NCBI RefSeq assembly: GCF_000023465.1
Contig: NC_014041.1
Location: forward strand, 248,001-312,000
Length of the DNA: 64,000 nucleotides
Source: Zunongwangia profunda SM-A87
GTDB taxonomy: Bacteria; Bacteroidota; Bacteroidia; Flavobacteriales; Flavobacteriaceae
Direction: 5' to 3'
The notes under the pieces are model-generated. The model saw only the letters and a list, made by a program, of their open reading frames with translations, had not been told where the DNA came from and did no database searches. A program made the position numbers and the translations under genes. Below, piece after piece: positions 1-10,000 of this stretch. Position 1 is the first letter of the stretch. Each line of letters begins with the position of its first letter.

Positions 1-192
1 ATAAGTGCCGGGAAGGTCGATAATATGAGCTTTTAATCCACGAGGAAGCTTACAAATACCTTCTTTTTTTTCTACCGTGATTCCTGGATAGTTCCCTACT
101 TTTTGGTTTAATCCTGTAAGTTGATTAAATACTGAAGTTTTACCGGTATTGGGATTCCCAATTAGCGCTACGTTGATCTGTTTGCCCGTCAT
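1..192 (-). CDS. feoB: Ferrous iron transport protein B, N-terminal part (cut by window edge)
   Basis: The first 64 codons of FeoB, the inner-membrane Fe(II) permease with an N-terminal G-protein domain. Reading from the ATG at 192, the G1/Walker A motif GNPNTGKTS lies at residues 12-20, the switch-I segment [12 protein letters not shown] at 34-45, and the G3 motif DLPG at 59-62. These are diagnostic of FeoB. The ATG overlaps the feoA stop codon (ATGA, 4-nt overlap), so the two are translationally coupled. The membrane domain lies outside the window, so completeness cannot be judged. Confidence 0.93.
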   Translation of the reverse strand, partial: MTGKQINVALIGNPNTGKTSVFNQLTGLNQKVGNYPGITVEKKEGICKLPRGLKAHIIDLPGTY

Positions 193-419
193 TTGATAAG
201 CTCTATTTCGATTTGTAAAGCAGTTTCTTTCCTGATGGCTAAATGGCTTCCGTTGATGTTAAGGTACATAGGATCTTTAAAAGGAGCGGTTTGTACCAAT
301 TCTACTTCGTTACCAGGTAAACACCCCATCTCTAATAGTTTTAGTGGTACATTATCTGCGGAAAATTCTTTGATAATCCCGCGTTCGCCTCGCTTTAAAT
401 GAGCAACTGTAACCTTCAC
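189..419 (-). CDS. feoA: Ferrous iron transport protein A (FeoA)
   Basis: A 76-residue cytoplasmic SH3-like protein that assists FeoB in Fe(II) uptake. The length and the pattern with [13 protein letters not shown] in the middle and an N-terminal hydrophobic strand fit FeoA. The start codon is GTG at 419 ([11 protein letters not shown]), just upstream of the first conserved strand. It is the first gene of a feoA-feoB operon with a 4-nt overlap. A well-formed Bacteroidota promoter lies 28-57 nt upstream (447-476). No separate FeoC is visible. Confidence 0.92.
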   Translation of the reverse strand: MKVTVAHLKRGERGIIKEFSADNVPLKLLEMGCLPGNEVELVQTAPFKDPMYLNINGSHLAIRKETALQIEIELIK

Positions 420-600
420 GTTTATTTAGATTGATTTTAAACAACGCAAAAATAGTGGAATTTAACCAAGTACAAAAGTTTAGGCGTTAAAATATAGGCT
501 TTTACTGGATAATCGAGATTATATGCTTTTGTTTCGCTTGGATAGCTATCAGATTCAGGAAGTAAAAAATAATTCTCTAATAAAAGGCTTAATGCGCTAT
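420..600. other. Intergenic region between feoA and SCO-like gene
   Basis: A 181-nt stretch between two minus-strand genes. It holds the feo promoter at 447-476. Otherwise nothing recognised. Confidence 0.4.
447..476 (-). promoter_or_regulatory. Bacteroidota promoter of feoAB
   Basis: On the minus strand the sequence reads TTTG (476-473), an 18-nt spacer, then TATTTTTG (454-447), matching the -33 TTTG / -7 TAnnTTTG consensus of Bacteroidota housekeeping promoters. Transcription would start near 440, about 20 nt before the GTG. No clear Fur-box palindrome was seen. Confidence 0.6.
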
Positions 601-1275
601 TTACTCCTGATATTCTTTTTTAAGGATTTTAAGATCCTCCATAAGCTCTTCGATAGCTTCAGGATTGGTGCCGTCATAAAAACCCCGTATCTGTCTGTTT
701 TTATCTATCAGTACAAAATTTTCAGTATGTACCATATCGTATTTTCCGCCGTCACCTTCGCTTTTTGCCGCCAGATAGGATTTTCTTGCCAGATCGTAGA
801 TTTGCTTTTTGTCCCCGGTAACAAGATTCCATTTGCTATCGATAACCCCTTTTTCTTCGGCGTAACGTTTCAATTGCGCTACGGTATCAATTCTTGGCAT
901 CACCGTGTGAGACAGTAATAGCACCTCTGGATCGTCTTTTATTCTTTCCTGAATTTTCACCATGTGATCGGTCATAATGGGACAAATCGTCATGCAGGTG
1001 GTAAAGAAGAAATCGGCAATATAAATTTTATCCTTATAATCAGCATTGGTAATGGTATCCCCGTTTTGGTTTACCAGTTTAAAATCTTTAATCCGGTGAT
1101 ATTTTCTTACATATTGCATTGTAGTATCTACCAGCTCACTGTTGACCATATCGGGCTGGTAGATCGTAAGTTTTTCTTCAGGCTTTAGAAGGCTGTAGAT
1201 GGACCACATAATCATCATACAAAGAATCCCAAAGGTGATTATGAAAATTTTATATCTGGAAAGAAATTTACGCAT
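601..1275 (-). CDS. SCO1/SenC/PrrC family copper chaperone-like protein
   Basis: A 224-residue membrane-anchored thioredoxin-fold protein of the SCO family, which delivers copper to cytochrome oxidase CuA or acts as a thiol reductase. An N-terminal signal anchor covers about residues 8-30. The copper/redox motif CMTIC places cysteines at 94 and 98, and the third ligand is His183 in MVHTENF. All three SCO metal ligands are present, so it is probably active. It stands alone here; no cytochrome oxidase genes are adjacent. A -7 box (TAATTTTG) lies 15-22 nt upstream of the ATG. Confidence 0.9.
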   Translation of the reverse strand: MRKFLSRYKIFIITFGILCMMIMWSIYSLLKPEEKLTIYQPDMVNSELVDTTMQYVRKYHRIKDFKLVNQNGDTITNADYKDKIYIADFFFTTCMTICPIMTDHMVKIQERIKDDPEVLLLSHTVMPRIDTVAQLKRYAEEKGVIDSKWNLVTGDKKQIYDLARKSYLAAKSEGDGGKYDMVHTENFVLIDKNRQIRGFYDGTNPEAIEELMEDLKILKKEYQE

Positions 1276-1289
1276 AGCAAATTTTTATG

Positions 1290-1297
1290 CAAAATTA
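1290..1297 (-). promoter_or_regulatory. -7 element for the SCO-like gene
   Basis: Minus-strand TAATTTTG matches the Bacteroidota -7 consensus TAnnTTTG. A TGTG about 20 nt upstream could serve as an imperfect -33 element. Confidence 0.45.
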
Positions 1298-1392
1298 CGG
1301 TCTGGCGGTTAATTAGCCACATGAAAGTGCTAAAATTTTGGCAGGATAAATGCTAGATAACTTTCAAACTTTTCTAGGTCTTATTAAAAGAC

Positions 1393-1400
1393 TACTTTTG
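1393..1400 (+). promoter_or_regulatory. -7 element for rseP
   Basis: TACTTTTG matches TAnnTTTG, 28 nt before the rseP ATG. No clear TTTG was found at the -33 position. Confidence 0.45.
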
Positions 1401-1427
1401 TGCGATTTAAAAATTGAATATTAGCGA

Positions 1428-2747
1428 ATGGATCCATTTATAGTAAAAGCAATTCAGCTACTTCTTAGTTTGTCATTGCTTATTGTGTTGCATGAGTTTG
1501 GACATTTTATACCTGCAAAATTATTTAAAACCCGAGTTGAAAAATTTTTCCTCTTCTTCGATGTAAAGTTTGCGCTTTTTAAGAAGAAAATAGGAGATAC
1601 CGTGTATGGCATTGGCTGGCTTCCTTTAGGAGGTTACGTAAAGATCTCTGGAATGATCGATGAGAGCATGGATAAAGAGCAAATGGCGCAACCACCACAA
1701 GAATGGGAATTTAGAAGCAAGCCGGCATGGCAGCGTTTAATTATCATGTTAGGTGGGGTAACGGTAAACCTGGTATTGGGATTCTTGCTTTTTATGATGA
1801 TCTTATTTGTTTGGGGAACCAATTATGTTGGACCAGATGAAATGCCGGAAGGCTTTGCTGTAGTCGATGAGTTTAAAGAATTTGGTTTTGAGGATGGAGA
1901 CCGTGTATTAAAAGTAAATGGGGAAGAGCTTCAAAATAGTTTAGATATTAACCGCAAGTTATTTATGCGCGATGTAAATACGGTAACAGTATTGCATCAA
2001 AACGGAGCTGAGGAAACCATCAATATTCCTGAAAATATTGGCGAGCAAATGTTCGAAGACGGAATAATGCAGCCATTTATTCCTATCCAGCGACCAATTT
2101 TAGATAGTGTAGCGGCTAAAACTGCCGCTGATGTTGCCGGGCTTCAAAAAGGGGATAGTATCATTTCGATCAACGATCAGGAAATTGGTTACTGGCACGA
2201 AATGACAAAAAATACCAGAGCAAACAAAAACAAGGAAATGGAAATTGTTTTTAAGCGCGATGGTGAAATTAAAAGTGTAATGGCAACTCCAGATGAAGAT
2301 GGTATTTTAGGAGTAACGCCAAGGAGAGATTTTGAGGTGAAAACCCAGCAATATAGTTTTGCAGAAAGCATCTCTGAAGGTTTTAAAGATGGCTACTGGA
2401 CGCTTAGAGATTATGTATATCAATTCAAATATGTGTTCACTAAAAAAGGCGCTACGCAGGTTGGTGGTTTTGGTGCTATAGGTGGAATGTTTCCAGATGC
2501 ATGGAACTGGCAGGCCTTTTGGCATACCACCGCTTTAATTTCTATCATATTAGCATTTATGAATATTTTGCCCATTCCTGCTTTGGACGGTGGGCATGTG
2601 ATGTTTTTACTTTACGAAATGATTACCGGTAGAAAGCCAAACGAGAAATTTATGGAATATGCCCAGATGGTAGGGTTCTTTATCCTGATCGCTCTGGTGC
2701 TTTATGCAAACGGAAACGATATTTATCGGGCGATATTCGATAAATAA
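1428..2747 (+). CDS. rseP: RIP metalloprotease RseP (site-2 protease, M50)
   Basis: An inner-membrane zinc protease that cleaves transmembrane anti-sigma factors and signal peptides. The 439-residue length is normal. The zinc motif HEFGH is at residues 22-26 in the first membrane helix, and the second active-site motif LDGGH lies near residue 385 in a C-terminal helix. Two periplasmic PDZ-like segments lie between them (around VVDEFKEFGFEDGDRV and AADVAGLQKGDSI). It is monocistronic, with a strong terminator just downstream. In Bacteroidota, RseP orthologues can process FecR-type anti-sigma factors, and one such gene lies at 10612-11544, but a functional link is inference. Confidence 0.93.
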   Translation: MDPFIVKAIQLLLSLSLLIVLHEFGHFIPAKLFKTRVEKFFLFFDVKFALFKKKIGDTVYGIGWLPLGGYVKISGMIDESMDKEQMAQPPQEWEFRSKPAWQRLIIMLGGVTVNLVLGFLLFMMILFVWGTNYVGPDEMPEGFAVVDEFKEFGFEDGDRVLKVNGEELQNSLDINRKLFMRDVNTVTVLHQNGAEETINIPENIGEQMFEDGIMQPFIPIQRPILDSVAAKTAADVAGLQKGDSIISINDQEIGYWHEMTKNTRANKNKEMEIVFKRDGEIKSVMATPDEDGILGVTPRRDFEVKTQQYSFAESISEGFKDGYWTLRDYVYQFKYVFTKKGATQVGGFGAIGGMFPDAWNWQAFWHTTALISIILAFMNILPIPALDGGHVMFLLYEMITGRKPNEKFMEYAQMVGFFILIALVLYANGNDIYRAIFDK

Positions 2748-2763
2748 GAGCTAGCATATTTTG

Positions 2764-2807
2764 AAAAAAGCAAAACCCGAAATTTTATAATTTCGGGTTT
2801 TGCTTTT
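2764..2807. terminator. Bidirectional hairpin terminator after rseP
   Basis: A near-perfect inverted repeat with arms AGCAAAACCCGAAAT and ATTTCGGGTTTTGCT, flanked by an A-run on the left and a T-run on the right. It can terminate rseP (plus) and the phosphodiesterase gene (minus). Confidence 0.85.
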
Positions 2808-2857
2808 TCGGTTATTAGCGAATTACTAAATCTGATAACTGTGAGCTATAAGTTTTT

Positions 2858-3775
2858 CTACTCTATTGCTCTTTCAGGATAGTCAGTAATAATACCATCG
2901 ACCTTCATCGTTTTTACCCTGTCAATATCAGCTTGTTCATTAACGGTCCACGGAATTACTTTCATGCCGCTTTGCTTAATTTCAGTCACTTTTTCCTGAT
3001 CTAATAGTTTATAATAGGGACTATAAATTTGTGGAGTAAAGCTGATTTTTTTCATATTCTCTTCAAATTCTCCACTTCCTACAAGATAAGCTAAAAGAAC
3101 ATCAGGATAAGCTTGGTGCATTTCTTCTAAAATAGCAACGTCAAAAGATTGAATATTGATTTTGGGAATAATCCCTTTTTCTTCTAAAACCTGCATCACG
3201 AACTGTACAAATTCAGCTGGTTTTGGTTGAGATTTTTCGTATTCGGTGGGATCAGATTTAATTTCAATGTTATAGTGTACAGGATCTAAATTGTTGGATA
3301 CTATATAGTTTTCTATGCTATCGATCACCTCGCTAAGCAAAGGTTTATAGGTTTTAGATCTCTTTTGTTCGGGGAAAGCGGTATTGCCTTTACTTCCAAT
3401 ATCAAATTTTTTGATGCTATCGTAAGTCATCGTAAAAAGATTATAGTCTTTTTCCTGCTGTTTGGATATGGTATCGCCAGCCGGAGTTAAAACATAAGCT
3501 GAAGACATAAACGGCTCGTGGCTTACCACCACTTTTCCGTCTTTGGACATAACCACGTCCATTTCTACTACATCAACGCCTTTATCGATTGCCGCAATAA
3601 ACCCGGGAATACTATTTTCAGGGGAATGTCCGCGTTCGCCACGATGCCCCTGTACTTCTATTTTTGATGTCTCCGTAGGGATTTTTTCTTCGGCAGCGTT
3701 TTTACCTTTGTTGTTCTCCTTACAACTTAGGATGGCCAGTGCCATCAAAAGAAGGCTAATTTTAACGATTTTCAT
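2858..3775 (-). CDS. Glycerophosphodiester phosphodiesterase, lipoprotein
   Basis: A 305-residue GDPD-family enzyme that hydrolyses glycerophosphodiesters to glycerol-3-phosphate and an alcohol. An SPII signal peptide ends at LAILSC (lipid-attached Cys18), which places it in the envelope. The GDPD signature begins with HRGERG (44-49) and SPENSIPGF, followed by the metal ligands in EMDV and the second catalytic His in VVSHEPF. The C-terminal barrel strands PWTVN and DGIITDYP are typical. It follows the SusCD/phosphoesterase genes on the same strand after a 244-nt gap with a terminator, so it probably has its own promoter. A joint role in organic-phosphate scavenging is inferred. Confidence 0.9.
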   Translation of the reverse strand: MKIVKISLLLMALAILSCKENNKGKNAAEEKIPTETSKIEVQGHRGERGHSPENSIPGFIAAIDKGVDVVEMDVVMSKDGKVVVSHEPFMSSAYVLTPAGDTISKQQEKDYNLFTMTYDSIKKFDIGSKGNTAFPEQKRSKTYKPLLSEVIDSIENYIVSNNLDPVHYNIEIKSDPTEYEKSQPKPAEFVQFVMQVLEEKGIIPKINIQSFDVAILEEMHQAYPDVLLAYLVGSGEFEENMKKISFTPQIYSPYYKLLDQEKVTEIKQSGMKVIPWTVNEQADIDRVKTMKVDGIITDYPERAIE

Positions 3776-4019
3776 GGTTTTATGATTTTGAAAAAAATTG
3801 AGCGAATGATCTCAAGACAAGCTCATCAGACATATATTCGAAAATTAATTTTTATTTCAGCCATTCTTATACCCATGGTTATGGGGATCCAGAACATTCA
3901 ATCTCGGTTATCGACTAAGATTTTAAATATAAAGCTTTGATTTCTAGAAATAAATTTTTGTACCGATTAAAAAGTCCGCCGACGGGATGAAATGACGACG
4001 GACTTCAACAAACTAAAAA
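3776..4019. other. Intergenic region between GDPD and phosphoesterase genes
   Basis: A 244-nt non-coding stretch. It holds the terminator described at 3970-4006 and presumably the promoter of the phosphodiesterase gene. No full-consensus promoter or conserved RNA was recognised. Confidence 0.5.
3970..4006 (-). terminator. Terminator of the SusCD-phosphoesterase operon
   Basis: On the minus strand, arms AAGTCCGTCG and CGGCGGACTT form a stem with one mismatch, followed by TTTTTAA. It lies immediately after the phosphoesterase stop codon. Confidence 0.7.
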
Positions 4020-5594
4020 TCAAATTGCTTCTTCTAACCGGTAGGAGGACTTAGACGTGTAGGTTTTTCCAAACATATCTATCGCTTTAACCTCTATGCT
4101 ATGCTTTCCGGTGTCTAAATTAGTAGGGATATTTCCACGCCATAAATGCGTGCTTTTTATAGGATTAGAAGAACGCCTTCCCGGCATTAATTCTTCGGTA
4201 AGATCCCATTCGTTTACCAAAAATTCATAAGAAGGGTCTGTACGTTCAGTATATTGCATGGGGTGCCATTCGCCTCCGTCAATTCGGTATAAAACTTTAT
4301 CTCCTTGGGTACCCATAAAGAAGTTTACAAAAATGCCGGCCTGTGTTCTTCGACCTTTGGCTACTACTTTTGGCGCGAAAACTTTCATTTGATAGTTCTC
4401 ATTTTCACCGGCGACCTTATAATTGATTTTATACGAGTTTCCATCAAAATGGATAAACGCATAACCTTTTGGTGTACCATCTCTCATTACTGAAATAGGA
4501 ATACCTTCTTTATTAAGCTTGCCTGAGTACCAGTCTCCAGATGTAGTACCTACATTGTATTCGTGATGAGGCTTGTCCCGATTAAAGCCTTCGTCTTTTC
4601 CAAAGAAATCCTGGCGTTGTATATGGGTATGGGCAGAAAGTGATAAGGTGTGCGGGAATTCGCTTAGAATTGAAAATAAACGTTCGCGATCTTCATCTCT
4701 AAAAGTATTATTGTCTTCTGGTTCAAAAAGCGGAATGTGCCAGGCTAAAACAACCAAATGATCTTTAGGAACATAGTTAAGGTCATTTGCTATAAAATCC
4801 AGCTGATCTTTTCTAAAACCACCAAGATAACCTTTCATATCCCGAGGATCTGGATATAAAATATCATCCATTACAATAAAATGAACTTTACCATAATTGA
4901 AGGCATAATTTGCCGGTCCAAAATGAGCCTCGTAAGTCTCGTCGGAAAGCTTATCTTCTGTCGCATCAAAATTCATGTCGTGATTGCCCATAAGGTTATA
5001 CCACGGGATACCAACTTTTTTAACCGCTTTAATGTAAGGGCTAAAAAGATCGAGGTCGTTGCCCACCAAGTCCCCAAGGCTTAAACCAAAGGGCACGTCT
5101 TTGATTCCTTCGACTTCCGTGACAATCCCTTTGGTGAAATATTCAATTTCTTCTAAATTGTAAGGTTGCGGATCTCCAAAAATAAGTGCGGTAAATGTTT
5201 CTTTTTCTTCAGAGGGAATTAAACCAAAATCTATAGATTTTGGTAGTTTTCCGGTAGGTTTTACACCGGCAAATTCAGATTTAGGTGAGCCATTGGGTTT
5301 ATGAATATAATAGAATTCTGGAAGGTTATTTTCGTTGATTTTTGGTACATAACCGGAAGGTTTGATCACAAAAATAATATTATCATCACCTACAGGAATT
5401 TCATATTTACCATTGGTATCGGTTACTACCACTTGCTGACTATTAGATACCGATACATTAGCAATTCCCGATTCGTTCCGATCTTTTTTGCCGTTTTCAT
5501 TTTGATCTTCAAAAACATATCCTGTTGCCATTTGCTGGGCAAAACCAGATACACCCAGGAGGAAGATGGCTGTAGCTAAAATTGTTCTTTTCAT
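4020..5594 (-). CDS. Secreted calcineurin-like metallophosphoesterase
   Basis: A 524-residue exported dinuclear-metal phosphoesterase. The signal peptide covers residues 1-19 (ending GFAQQ). An N-terminal Ig/SdrD-like domain (GYVFEDQNENGKKDRNESG to about residue 115) precedes the catalytic domain. All metal-ligand motifs are present: GDPQ, GDLVGN, GNHD, the His of AWHIP, and SAHTH. A C-terminal beta domain (MetallophosC type) follows. It sits 27 nt after the SusD-like gene and is co-transcribed with the SusCD transporter. This suggests that a phosphorylated or phosphodiester substrate is processed at the surface or in the periplasm. The exact substrate is unknown. Confidence 0.9.
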   Translation of the reverse strand: MKRTILATAIFLLGVSGFAQQMATGYVFEDQNENGKKDRNESGIANVSVSNSQQVVVTDTNGKYEIPVGDDNIIFVIKPSGYVPKINENNLPEFYYIHKPNGSPKSEFAGVKPTGKLPKSIDFGLIPSEEKETFTALIFGDPQPYNLEEIEYFTKGIVTEVEGIKDVPFGLSLGDLVGNDLDLFSPYIKAVKKVGIPWYNLMGNHDMNFDATEDKLSDETYEAHFGPANYAFNYGKVHFIVMDDILYPDPRDMKGYLGGFRKDQLDFIANDLNYVPKDHLVVLAWHIPLFEPEDNNTFRDEDRERLFSILSEFPHTLSLSAHTHIQRQDFFGKDEGFNRDKPHHEYNVGTTSGDWYSGKLNKEGIPISVMRDGTPKGYAFIHFDGNSYKINYKVAGENENYQMKVFAPKVVAKGRRTQAGIFVNFFMGTQGDKVLYRIDGGEWHPMQYTERTDPSYEFLVNEWDLTEELMPGRRSSNPIKSTHLWRGNIPTNLDTGKHSIEVKAIDMFGKTYTSKSSYRLEEAI

Positions 5595-5621
5595 AGTATA
5601 AATGTTTGGTATTTAACTTGT

Positions 5622-7073
5622 TTATTGATCCCACCACACTTTTGTATTTATATCATCGCTACCGCCAAGTAATTCTACTCCCTGTGCATAACCCTTAGGG
5701 TTTTCAATAGCAAGATCTGTAGGATAATAGAATCTTGAAGGCATTACCCCATCATTAAACATAGCTTCTGTTGTTGGTAGTTCTGGGAAACCTGTTCTTC
5801 GATATTCAAACCATTGCTGATAATCAGTAAAATAAAGAGCATAGTATTTTTGAAGCATAATACGTTCTAAAGTTCCGTTATATGCGGCTTCAGGATTTTC
5901 AAAATAATTTGTGGGAATTTCTTCTACTTCTAATTGTTCCATAGCGGCAATAACTCCGTTTTCATAGTGAGTTGCAGCATCTTCATTTATAAAGCCACGT
6001 TGCGCCAATTCAGCTTTAATAAATTCTACTTCAGCATATGAGAGAAAGAATATCTGCATGGGATTGGTGACCTGTTCAATATTAAAGGTGGAAGCGTTAT
6101 AAGTAAATTGGGATTCTGGTCCATCGTAAGCACTTGGAATACCTTTGTAGCCAATATTGATAGTGTTTTGGTTTTCATCGGTCTGTGTTGCCGTGGTAGC
6201 GATAACAGGTCTTCTAGGATCTTCCCAAGTGTTCAGGTTATCGATAAAAAATGAAGCTATTTTTACACTTAGCCTAAAATCCTGTGGCCTGCCCCATGGG
6301 CTTACGTTAGGCTCTACGCCGGTCACTTGTAAAATAGCAGATTCTTCGGTGCTTTCAAAAACCGGATAGGTAGCAGGATTATTCACCATATCCGCTAATT
6401 GCTGAAAAGAATTTGGCTGGCGATTAGAAATTCTTAGTAATAATCGCATGTGTAAAGAATTAGTGAATTTTTGCCAGCGTTCTACATTATTCTGGAAAAG
6501 TATATCCTGCAGATATACCATATCTCTGGTGGTATCATAAAGGGCATTTGCCGTTTCAAGATCTGCTAAGATCTTTGTATAGATTTCTTCCTGAGTATCA
6601 AATTCGGGATAAAGAATCCCTTCTTCGGCCATTACGGCCTGGGTCATTGGTACCGGTCCAAATAGATCTGTAAGGTTGGCATACACCATAGCGTTTAATG
6701 TAAGGGCGATGGCCTCGTAGTTTACATCTTCATTAATAATGGCTGCAGCTTTCATCTCCTGGATGTTTTTTAACCATCTGTAATAATTACTCCAGGAAGA
6801 ATTCCCTATTCCCATGCTCACATCATAACGGTGTAAGCCACCCGAAACGCTTGGATAAGGAAGGGAAACCTGCATAAGGTCGAAAGTTATGGCGTTGGCA
6901 CGGCCGGCATTATGGCTTGCTAAACTGTAAATAATAGGGTTTAGTAAGGTCGCCGGACTAATTTCTTCAATCCTGTTAGGATCTGAGTTTGTTTCTTCGA
7001 AATCGCTGGTACAGGCTGTAAATGTTATTACAGCTAGTATAATTAGCAAATTTGATGTTATCTTGTTCATCAT
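5622..7073 (-). CDS. SusD/RagB-type nutrient-binding lipoprotein (SusD-like_2 type)
   Basis: A 483-residue surface lipoprotein that captures substrate for its SusC partner. The SPII lipobox TFTAC puts the lipidated Cys at residue 21. The N-terminal region reads EETNSDPNRIEEISPATLLNPI, given here as DPNRIEEISP plus ATLLNP, typical of the SusD-like_2 branch, followed by TPR-like helices and the C-terminal segment YQQWFEYRRTGFPEL that is conserved in the family. It is 10 nt downstream of the SusC gene and upstream of the phosphoesterase. The substrate cannot be told from sequence. Confidence 0.9.
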   Translation of the reverse strand: MMNKITSNLLIILAVITFTACTSDFEETNSDPNRIEEISPATLLNPIIYSLASHNAGRANAITFDLMQVSLPYPSVSGGLHRYDVSMGIGNSSWSNYYRWLKNIQEMKAAAIINEDVNYEAIALTLNAMVYANLTDLFGPVPMTQAVMAEEGILYPEFDTQEEIYTKILADLETANALYDTTRDMVYLQDILFQNNVERWQKFTNSLHMRLLLRISNRQPNSFQQLADMVNNPATYPVFESTEESAILQVTGVEPNVSPWGRPQDFRLSVKIASFFIDNLNTWEDPRRPVIATTATQTDENQNTINIGYKGIPSAYDGPESQFTYNASTFNIEQVTNPMQIFFLSYAEVEFIKAELAQRGFINEDAATHYENGVIAAMEQLEVEEIPTNYFENPEAAYNGTLERIMLQKYYALYFTDYQQWFEYRRTGFPELPTTEAMFNDGVMPSRFYYPTDLAIENPKGYAQGVELLGGSDDINTKVWWDQ

Positions 7074-7083
7074 TTTTCTATGA

Positions 7084-10000
7084 TTATAAGCTTAGTTTTA
7101 AATTAACTCCGTAGGTCGCTGGCGAAGGCATTTGTCCTATTTCTACACCGGGCATAATTCGGTTCCCGTTAAGAGCAGCGGTTTCAGGATCATAAATTGG
7201 GAAGTCGGTTAGCATAGCAACATTTCTTCCGAAAGCAGAAAGGGACAGTGATTGGATCCCGGTGTTATTTAACCATTTTGCCGGGAATCTATATTGAAGG
7301 TTTATTTCACGCAATTTTAAGTAAGAAGCTTCAAAAGAATTCGACTCCACATTTGCTCTACGGTAATATCTATTGTACCATTCCTGTACGGCAACTTCAG
7401 TAGTATTAGGAGAATAAGAACCATCTGCATTCAGTACCACTCCGTCGCCAACGATACTCATATTATCCCTGCCTTCATAAGTAAACTTAAGTTTTCCCTG
7501 TTGGGTAAGTTTATGATGTGTCTGGGAATAAATGATTCCGCCATACTGCCCATCTAATGTGAAGCTAAAATCAAAATTGCCCAGGGTAATCTGGTTGTAT
7601 AAACCTGCTCTCCAATCGGGCATAGCGTCCCCCACGTATCGAATGTCGCCAGACTCCGGGTATGCAGGTAAACCTTTACTGTCGTATACGATTTGCCCCT
7701 CAGGAGATCGTACAAATTTATAACCGTAAATGGCGGTAGGAGAACCACCAACCTTAGCAATTAAAGAAGCTTGGCCTCCCTGATCGATTATATATTGATT
7801 TTCAATATTATCTGGAAGGTTAAAAACTTCGCCTTCGTTTTTAGACCAGGTAAGGGTAGAGGACCATTTAAGTTTATCGTTATTTATAATTTTTCCTGTT
7901 AAGGTGAGTTCAATACCTCGGTTTCTTACTTTTCCCGCATTTAGAATAGCTGAACTGTAACCTGTATCCCAATTTAGCGGGACAGCGATAATTTGATTTT
8001 CGGTAGAAATCTGGTAAACCGTAGCATCAAGACTAATACGATTGTTTAAGAATCTGGCTTCAAAACCAGTTTCATAACTCGTAGAAATTTCAGGTTTAAA
8101 ATCGCGATTATATAGGGTTGTTGGGACGGTTGCCGAACTGGGGAAATTATTTTGACTATAATATTTTCTGGTTTGGTATGGACTGGTATCATTACCTACC
8201 TGAGCATATGAGAATCGATATTTTAAATATTCAATTCCTTTTCCAGAGAAATTAAAAATGTCTGATAAAATAAAACTTGTATTTGCTGAAGGATAAAAGA
8301 ACGACCAGTTTTCTTTTGGTAAGGTGCTGGACCAATCGTTCCTTCCCGTAATATCAAGAAAAATCTGATCTTTATAGGACCATGTCATTAAACCATATAA
8401 ACTGTTAACTTCTTTGTTTTGATCTGAAGTGTATAGTGAAGGTGCATTTTTACCATTTGAAAGTTTATAAACATCTGGCACAACCAGGCCCGTAACCGAT
8501 GCGTTATTTAATCTTCTTTTTTCAATTCTGTTGTTTCCTCCAATACTGGCAGACAGGCTAAAGTCTTTAAATTTGTTTTCATAACTAAGCAGAAAGTCAT
8601 TATTGATTTCCTGTTTAAAAACATCCTGAGTTTGGTAATATCCTTCGGCGTACCTGTTAATACTATACGGTCTTTTTTGTTCTCTTTCCTGGTTGTAAGT
8701 ATTTATAGCTGTTCTAAGCATTAAGTTGAAATGCGGAGCAAGCTTTATATTGGCATTTAAATTTCCAACAATTTGATGACTGTTAAGGGTATTCAGTGAT
8801 TTGTAAGCTATTAGGTAAGGGTTATCGATATACGAGCTAAATGGTTGTATTTGCTGTATGTTTTCCTGCCCCTCCTGCCATATTGGTCGATACCAATCCA
8901 GATCTACATTTGGATTCTGGAAAATCATAAAGTAAGCGATAGAACCATTGTTGTATCCCGTGCTGGGTAAATTATCACTCCATTGATTGTTGTAGTTTAC
9001 CACGGCGCCCAAACTAATTTTTTCTGAAATGTTATATTTAGAGTTTAGGGAAGCGGTTACTCTTTCGTATCCGGTATTAGGCATTATCCACTCATTTTTT
9101 GTGTGGGCTAAAGAGGCCCTCATCGAACCATCTTTACCACCGCCCTGGATAGCAATATTATTTTGAGTGGTGACCCCGGTTTGCCAAAAGTCTTTTCTAT
9201 TGTCTTTATAAGGTCGCCATTCTTGTCTTTCTAAAGATTGTCCTTGTACCGAGGGATCGTATTGGAAAAATTCCTGATCATTAAATTCAGGACCCCAGGC
9301 ACTGCTGGTACCTCCCGTGCTACCGCCATCTTCAGAGCTTCCGTAAGAATAATAAAGTTCCCCATCGGCATTGGTGTAATTGTTTCCCTGGCCGTAACGA
9401 TATTGGTAATCCGGCCATCTTTGAATACGATCAAAAGAAGTAATTGAATTAATGGTGATCCCTAATCCCTTACTTTTTTTACCGGATTTGGTGGTAATCA
9501 TTAGAACCCCATTTGCCGCACGACTACCATATAAGGCGGCGGCACCAGGTCCTTTTAAAACAGAAACACTTTCGATATCATCAAAATTGAGGTTTGAGAT
9601 TCCGTTACCGTAATCAATAGGTGAATCTTCCCCCATATAAGCACTGCCGGATCCTGAAGTGGTCATTTCGGTATTTATGGGAACACCATCTACTACGATA
9701 AGTGCGTAATTTCCGTTGAGATCAAAAGAACTATTTCCTCTTAATGTGATTTGTTGAGAGTTAATGGGGCCAGATCCTGAAGAGCTAATGTTCATCCCCG
9801 CAACTTTTCCTTTTAAACCAGAGCTCCAGTTGGTAGGGGCGGTTTGGGATAAACTTTCACCATCTACAGTAGCTTGAGAGAAGCCTAATTGTTTTTCTTC
9901 CCTTTTAATTCCCAGGGCGGTTACGACCACCTCATTTAACGCATTGGCATTTTCCTGGAGTATAATTTCTAATGGCTCATCAGTGCTTGTTGCTGTGATT

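Noticed and set aside
3776..4019. Open frames in the gap between the GDPD and phosphoesterase genes
   Set aside because: None has a plausible start, codon bias or spacing; the stretch is best seen as promoter plus terminator.
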